A stretch of 64,000 bases of DNA, taken from positions 5,704,001 through 5,768,000 of the forward strand of contig NZ_CP046172.1 in the NCBI RefSeq assembly GCF_011801145.1, in the 5' to 3' direction. The translations under genes and the position numbers were made by a program. Below are positions 60,742 to 64,000 of this stretch, piece by piece. The stretch is from Nocardia arthritidis (GTDB lineage: Bacteria; Actinomycetota; Actinomycetes; Mycobacteriales; Mycobacteriaceae). The first letter of the stretch is position 1. The number at the start of each line of letters is the position of its first letter. The notes beneath the pieces are model-generated. The model searched no databases. It saw only the letters and a list, made by a program, of their open reading frames with translations, and was not told the origin of the DNA.

Positions 60742-61170
60742 ATGATCTACACAGAGTCCGAGTATCGGTATCTGATCGACCAGGCGTAGGGCCGGTTGGC
60801 GACAATTGGCCCCGTAGGGGCACCCCAAGTACACCCGGTCGCATTCTGGGTGGACAAGCACAACGGAACGATCGACATCGGCGGTCCTGACCTCGCCAAT
60901 TCCCAGAAGTATCGCAACATCCAGGCCGATGCCAGGGTATCTCTGGTCGTCGACGACGCCGCGCCACATCCGGTCGGGCCCGGAGGCCAACGGGGACGCG
61001 GCCTCGAGATCCGCGCGGTATCGTCGAAATCCTGTGGAGCGATAGACCGTTGCTGGAAGAATTCAGCAACGACGTCCTTCGGCTACATCCTTGTCGAGTT
61101 GTGGCCTGGAACATCGACTGGCCAGGGCGTAACAACCGAAATGTCTCCTCTCTCAGCCGCGCTTGACGCT
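60742..61170 (+). pseudogene. PPOX-class F420-dependent oxidoreductase, disrupted
   Basis: The ATG at 60742 starts MIYTESEYRYLIDQA, then a TAG (60787-60789), then continues in frame as GRLATIGPVGAPQVHPVAFW and KYRNIQADARVSLVVDDAA to RGLEIR. Near 61015 the frame breaks, and the rest of the family sequence continues in another frame as GIVEILWSDRPLLEEFS to VVAWNIDW. Intact members are about 135-145 residues and bind F420 or FMN. One nonsense codon and one frameshift make this a pseudogene. An intact relative of another subgroup lies at 20.9 kb. Confidence 0.75.
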
Positions 61171-61497
61171 CGCTCATCGGCGTGATGTCCACTGCCGGGG
61201 CCGTCCGGCTGCCCGAGATGATCTCGGCCCGTTGATCTTCCGGCGAGCATTGCGGCCGCGTCGAACCGCGCGTCATGCGGCTACTTACCGGACGTTCGCA
61301 ATGATCGACCCGGGGTCGTGCCAGCGCGGGCCCACAGGCGGCGGAAGCGCTCGCTGCCCATCGCCAAATCGCCGACAAGCGAGGCCAGCCGGGAGTCCTC
61401 GGGTATTTGCCGGCCGCGAGACGCACTTCCTCCGGCGCGTCGTTTTAGTTCAGCTCGATGATTTCGCGGAACGGGGTCGACTGCGGCGGTTGTGATC
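61171..61497. other. Spacer with an unassigned plus-strand C-terminal-like fragment
   Basis: About 330 bp between the PPOX relic and the metzincin operon. A plus-strand frame ending near 61449 reads protein-like (AAEALAAHRQIADKRGQPG) and may be the tail of a lost gene, but no start or domain is visible. Nothing else was recognised. Confidence 0.35.
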
Positions 61498-61779
61498 TCA
61501 CCGCGTGCCGAGTTGCCGAATCAGGCGGGTGCGTCGGTGGCGGGCGTACCCGATGCCGAGGCCTTTACCGACCAAGCCGCCCGACAGGACTGCTGTGACA
61601 CCGCCGACGATAATGCCGAGGATGGAGCCGGATCCGGGCGGGTGGAGCCCGGCCAGCAGCGTGAGCGGATAACCCAGGCCCGCGAGCGCGGCTACGACAG
61701 TGCCGGTGCCGCAACCGCATTCGCGTCCCAGCCGATCGATCTCGGCGTGCATGTCCTTGTTCGGCGTGGCCTCACTCAA
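61498..61779 (-). CDS. Small glycine-rich membrane protein, unknown
   Basis: This 93-residue protein has a charged N-terminus with ECGCGTG near residue 22, then two glycine-rich hydrophobic segments (about 27-44 and 51-73) and a basic C-terminal tail. No known family was recognised. Its start overlaps the end of the metzincin-like gene by 8 bp, so the two are translationally coupled and probably act together, perhaps with this protein as a membrane partner or immunity-type factor. That role is inference. Confidence 0.75.
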   Translation of the reverse strand: MSEATPNKDMHAEIDRLGRECGCGTGTVVAALAGLGYPLTLLAGLHPPGSGSILGIIVGGVTAVLSGGLVGKGLGIGYARHRRTRLIRQLGTR

Positions 61780-63211
61780 TGGGAGAGTCCGTCGACTCGG
61801 CGCCCAGGCAGTCGGGCGGGAAGTTGGCGATGATGTAGTCCCAGGCGGCCTTGGCCTCGTCGAAGACGAAGCTGGGTTCGCCGGTCAGATAGATATCCGG
61901 GACCAGCCACCAGCTCCACCAACTGTTCTGCCTGGAGGAGTACATGATTCGGTTGACGCCGTCGGTATGGCAGAGCCCGAAGTAATGGCCGAGTTCGTGG
62001 ATCGGCACGTACTTCCAGATCTGGTTGGGCCGGTTGTCGATGAATGTCGCACCGGAGGTGATGCTTCCCGGCAGTCCGCAAGCCGTGCGCTCCAGCGTGG
62101 CCGTCAAACCGCGCAGGCCATCGGTGTAGCGGAAGATGCCGACCACCACCGGATGACACAGTTGATGATCCGCCCCGGGGCGATCCACCGTCTTATCGAT
62201 GCGCCCGATTTTATCGATCAGGAATCTGGCCAGCGCGCTGTTGGCGTCCGCGGTGTCGAAGCCGTGCTGGACGATGTGGCCCGCCGAGGTGACCGGTACC
62301 CGGTCGGTGTTGAAGCTCATCATCAATCCGAGTTCACGGCCCTTCTCCTCGGCGGTGCTCACCCGTTCATCGAGAGCGCCGTCACGCATCGGCAGCACGA
62401 TGAACGGCGGTCCCTGCTGTCCACGCGAGGAAAGGTAGGTGTCGAGTTCATCTTCGGAGATCGGATTATCGAATTCCCCTCCGCCACCGCCACCGACGAC
62501 GACTTCTTTCTTCAACGTTTTGTAGCTCTTGCGATTCCAGAAACCTTCGTCGAATTCGAAGCCGCACAGTGCACGCAGATTGATGGCGCCGGTTTCATGC
62601 AGCACAACCAGATTTGGCGCCGCGGGATCTGTTGGCGAGGGCGCCTCGGAGTCGAGCACCGTGCGGTATGCCGTTGCGTCCATGCGCAGGCCGAACGCGC
62701 CGTGGTCGAGCCGAATGGCTTCCTCGATCTGCTCGAGCGTCGTGCCCGAGTACTTCTTCTCCAGCAGTCCGCGGACATAGTTCCGCAGTCGCCAGCGGTT
62801 GATCTCCTCGATGATGTAGGCGATGGTGTCGCCGAGGAATATGATGCGGCCCAACCCGATCGCTCCGAGAACGATCCCGATCCCGATTTGGAGCAGCCCG
62901 TCGAGGATGCGCCGCCAGTCGAGGGTGAATATCCCCGCGACGACGTCCCACAGACCGCTCGCGAGGTCTTTGATGATGCCCCAGACGACCGCGACCAGCT
63001 TGCATACGGTCCGGGTGACCCACTTGCCGACCTTCACGATCACCCACCGGATCACCTTCACGAAATACGTGACGAACCAGCATACCCAACCGCGCGGGTC
63101 ATACCACGGATAGTCCTTACATTTCTTTTCCTGTCTTTCTTCCCATTCCTCGACGGGCTTGGAAACCTCTTCCTCGATCCACTCGGTGATCTCGGTACAG
63201 ACGAGAGCCAT
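61772..63211 (-). CDS. Metzincin-like zinc protease with Trp/Val/Lys-rich N-terminal domain
   Basis: This 479-residue protein starts MALVCTEITEWIEEEVSKP. A region of about 70 residues follows with regularly spaced Trp, Val and Lys (WYDPRGWVCWFVTYFVKVI and VGKWVTRTVCKLV), then a hydrophobic glycine stretch (about 100-130). The C-terminal half contains the zinc site HELGHYFGLCH (about residues 405-415, HExxHxxGxxH) and a Met-turn IMYSS near 422, the mark of metzincins. There is no classical signal peptide. The ATG at 63211 has GAGG seven bases upstream; an open frame upstream carries transposase-like residues. It is coupled to a small membrane protein gene. Confidence 0.8.
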   Translation of the reverse strand: MALVCTEITEWIEEEVSKPVEEWEERQEKKCKDYPWYDPRGWVCWFVTYFVKVIRWVIVKVGKWVTRTVCKLVAVVWGIIKDLASGLWDVVAGIFTLDWRRILDGLLQIGIGIVLGAIGLGRIIFLGDTIAYIIEEINRWRLRNYVRGLLEKKYSGTTLEQIEEAIRLDHGAFGLRMDATAYRTVLDSEAPSPTDPAAPNLVVLHETGAINLRALCGFEFDEGFWNRKSYKTLKKEVVVGGGGGGEFDNPISEDELDTYLSSRGQQGPPFIVLPMRDGALDERVSTAEEKGRELGLMMSFNTDRVPVTSAGHIVQHGFDTADANSALARFLIDKIGRIDKTVDRPGADHQLCHPVVVGIFRYTDGLRGLTATLERTACGLPGSITSGATFIDNRPNQIWKYVPIHELGHYFGLCHTDGVNRIMYSSRQNSWWSWWLVPDIYLTGEPSFVFDEAKAAWDYIIANFPPDCLGAESTDSPIE

Positions 63212-63363
63212 GACTACACCTCTACCCACCCGCGAGCCGGGGAGCACTCGCGCCATTGCGAGCGGACGACTCCCGGCCCGCGGAAAACCGTGGGTATGGC
63301 TATATACAGTCGGCACTGTTTCCGCGTTACTCCGAAAAGAGAAACAGTCCTGATTCGTAATGT

Positions 63364-63535
63364 TCGGAAAGTGACGCGCTGATCCTCGAACCATCGAGGG
63401 CACGGATTTGTCGCGCTGATCGGCCGGGTGCCCGAGGATGCGGGCCTGACCCTGGCGCATCTCCCGGGCCACCACCTTCACCGCGTGCCCGGACCGCCAT
63501 CGCCGCCATACCTCGTCGACTTCGTTCTCCGACAA
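63364..63535 (-). mobile_element. Probable IS30-type transposase N-terminal scrap
   Basis: A minus-strand segment reads EVDEVWRRWRSGHAVKVVAREM, close to the N-terminal region of actinomycete IS30-family transposases just before their HTH. The remainder of the transposase is missing and the frame continues without motifs into the leader of the metzincin gene. No terminal repeats were found. It suggests past insertion at this accessory end. Confidence 0.35.
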
Positions 63536-63615
63536 CCGTGCTGCTGTCGTACCTGCGTCCCCTCGTGGAAGACGACATTATTACGTTCGTGTCCCCGGAC
63601 GTGTGATGGGAATAA

Positions 63616-64000
63616 TGCGACAAGATAGTTTCCCCCTTCGAGCAAGGCGAGTTTTCTGAGCTGGATTTCGCTGAGTTGCGGGCTTTGACTCCCGACTCGC
63701 CCGACCCGCTCGCGGCCTTGAACCGACTGCTCTCCGAGCTGGAGCGGCTGCACCTGCTGTCGGGCGGTGCTGATCTCGACTTCGTGCAGCGGTCCGATCA
63801 ACAATTATTGGCCCGGTTATGCTTGCCCAAGCACAGAGATCTCCTGGACTGCAGGAGTCGCCATATTGTCAACCCGACGCAGATCGCAGACGACGAGGCT
63901 TCGGTTGCCCGCACACTGCTGGATCTGGCGCTTCCTGGCCTGTCAAGGCTGGAAGCGTGCGACCTCGTTGCGATACGCCACGGCGATGAGTTCGAGCGCT
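63616..64000 (+). CDS. ORF leaving the right edge, possibly 5'-truncated, unknown
   Basis: From a stop at 63613 the plus frame is open to the end of the window and reads as a convincing protein: SELDFAELRALTPDSPDPLA, LNRLLSELERLHLLSG and near the edge LEACDLVAIRHGDEFER. The last part resembles DUF6236-type proteins. No ATG or GTG occurs; the first possible start is a TTG at 63676 without a ribosome-binding site. It is either a gene with a rare start or one that lost its 5' end through the nearby insertion. Function unknown. Confidence 0.5.

Noticed and set aside
60422-61426. 334-residue minus-strand frame
   Set aside because: It lies opposite the PPOX pseudogene, has shadow-like composition and no domain or ribosome-binding site.
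1-64000. tRNA/rRNA genes or a CRISPR array
   Set aside because: No cloverleaf-type sequence with TTC-type arm and CCA-like end, no rRNA segments and no regularly spaced direct repeats were seen on reading.

Overview
The window is high-GC actinomycete DNA. Several traits point to Nocardia or a close mycolic-acid relative: frequent GTG starts, dense ATGA-coupled operons, F420-family flavin-oxidoreductase genes, a MarP-like membrane serine protease, nocardial-type lipases and an Otr(A)-like ribosome-protection GTPase. No rRNA, tRNA or CRISPR array was seen.

Layout. (1) 1-11.2 kb, minus strand: a translationally coupled hybrid polyketide/non-ribosomal peptide operon. In transcription order it reads CPBP membrane protease, PKS (ACP-KS-AT-PCP), NRPS (C-[no A domain]-PCP-C-A-PCP), then a second PKS (KS-AT...) cut by the left edge. 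It is preceded by about 640 bp of lower-GC leader. (2) 11.8-17.2 kb: a VOC protein with a divergent TetR regulator, then a LacI repressor divergent from an MFS sugar-type transporter and a metallophosphoesterase, with a clear LacI-type operator. (3) 17.5-25.0 kb: a NarL-type two-component pair whose kinase looks frameshifted near its N-terminus, a VIT1/CCC1 metal transporter with an IdeR-like box, an F420-family oxidoreductase, a secreted HAD phosphatase, a beta-lactamase-fold protein, a class II glutamine amidotransferase and a MetX-like hydrolase. (4) 25.3-29.8 kb: an ABC sugar importer (lipoprotein plus two permeases, no ATPase) coupled to a GH20 beta-N-acetylhexosaminidase, pointing to import and cytosolic cleavage of amino-sugar oligosaccharides. 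(5) 29.9-40.7 kb: a nitrilase-family protein, a divergent adenine/adenosine deaminase, a methyltransferase, a MarP-like protease, a decayed delta-60 repeat gene, an Otr(A)-like GTPase, a TetR/quinone-oxidoreductase pair with twin operators, a tyrosine phosphatase, an APH-family kinase and a PP2C phosphatase.

(6) 40.7-50.2 kb: a complete oxidative (De Ley-Doudoroff) sugar catabolic operon. It holds an SMP-30 lactonase, a KDPG/KDPGal aldolase, a KDG/KDGal kinase, an SDR sugar dehydrogenase and a galactonate dehydratase, next to an AraF-like ABC importer and a divergent ROK repressor. The set would take galactose or a similar aldose to pyruvate and glyceraldehyde-3-phosphate. (7) 50.3-58.4 kb: a SUKH/leucine-rich protein, two secreted LIP-type hydrolases, a cytochrome P450 with a divergent HTH_38-MarR/GbsR fusion regulator, a Nudix hydrolase and a membrane metallophosphoesterase.

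(8) 58.4-64 kb: a lower-GC, decaying accessory end. It contains an HNH endonuclease remnant, two small secreted Cys-containing proteins, a strong stem-loop, a PPOX/F420 pseudogene, a two-gene unit of an unusual metzincin-like protease with a glycine-rich membrane partner, a probable IS30-type transposase scrap, and an ORF that leaves the right edge without a normal start. The most unusual loci are the A-less NRPS module and the metzincin unit.
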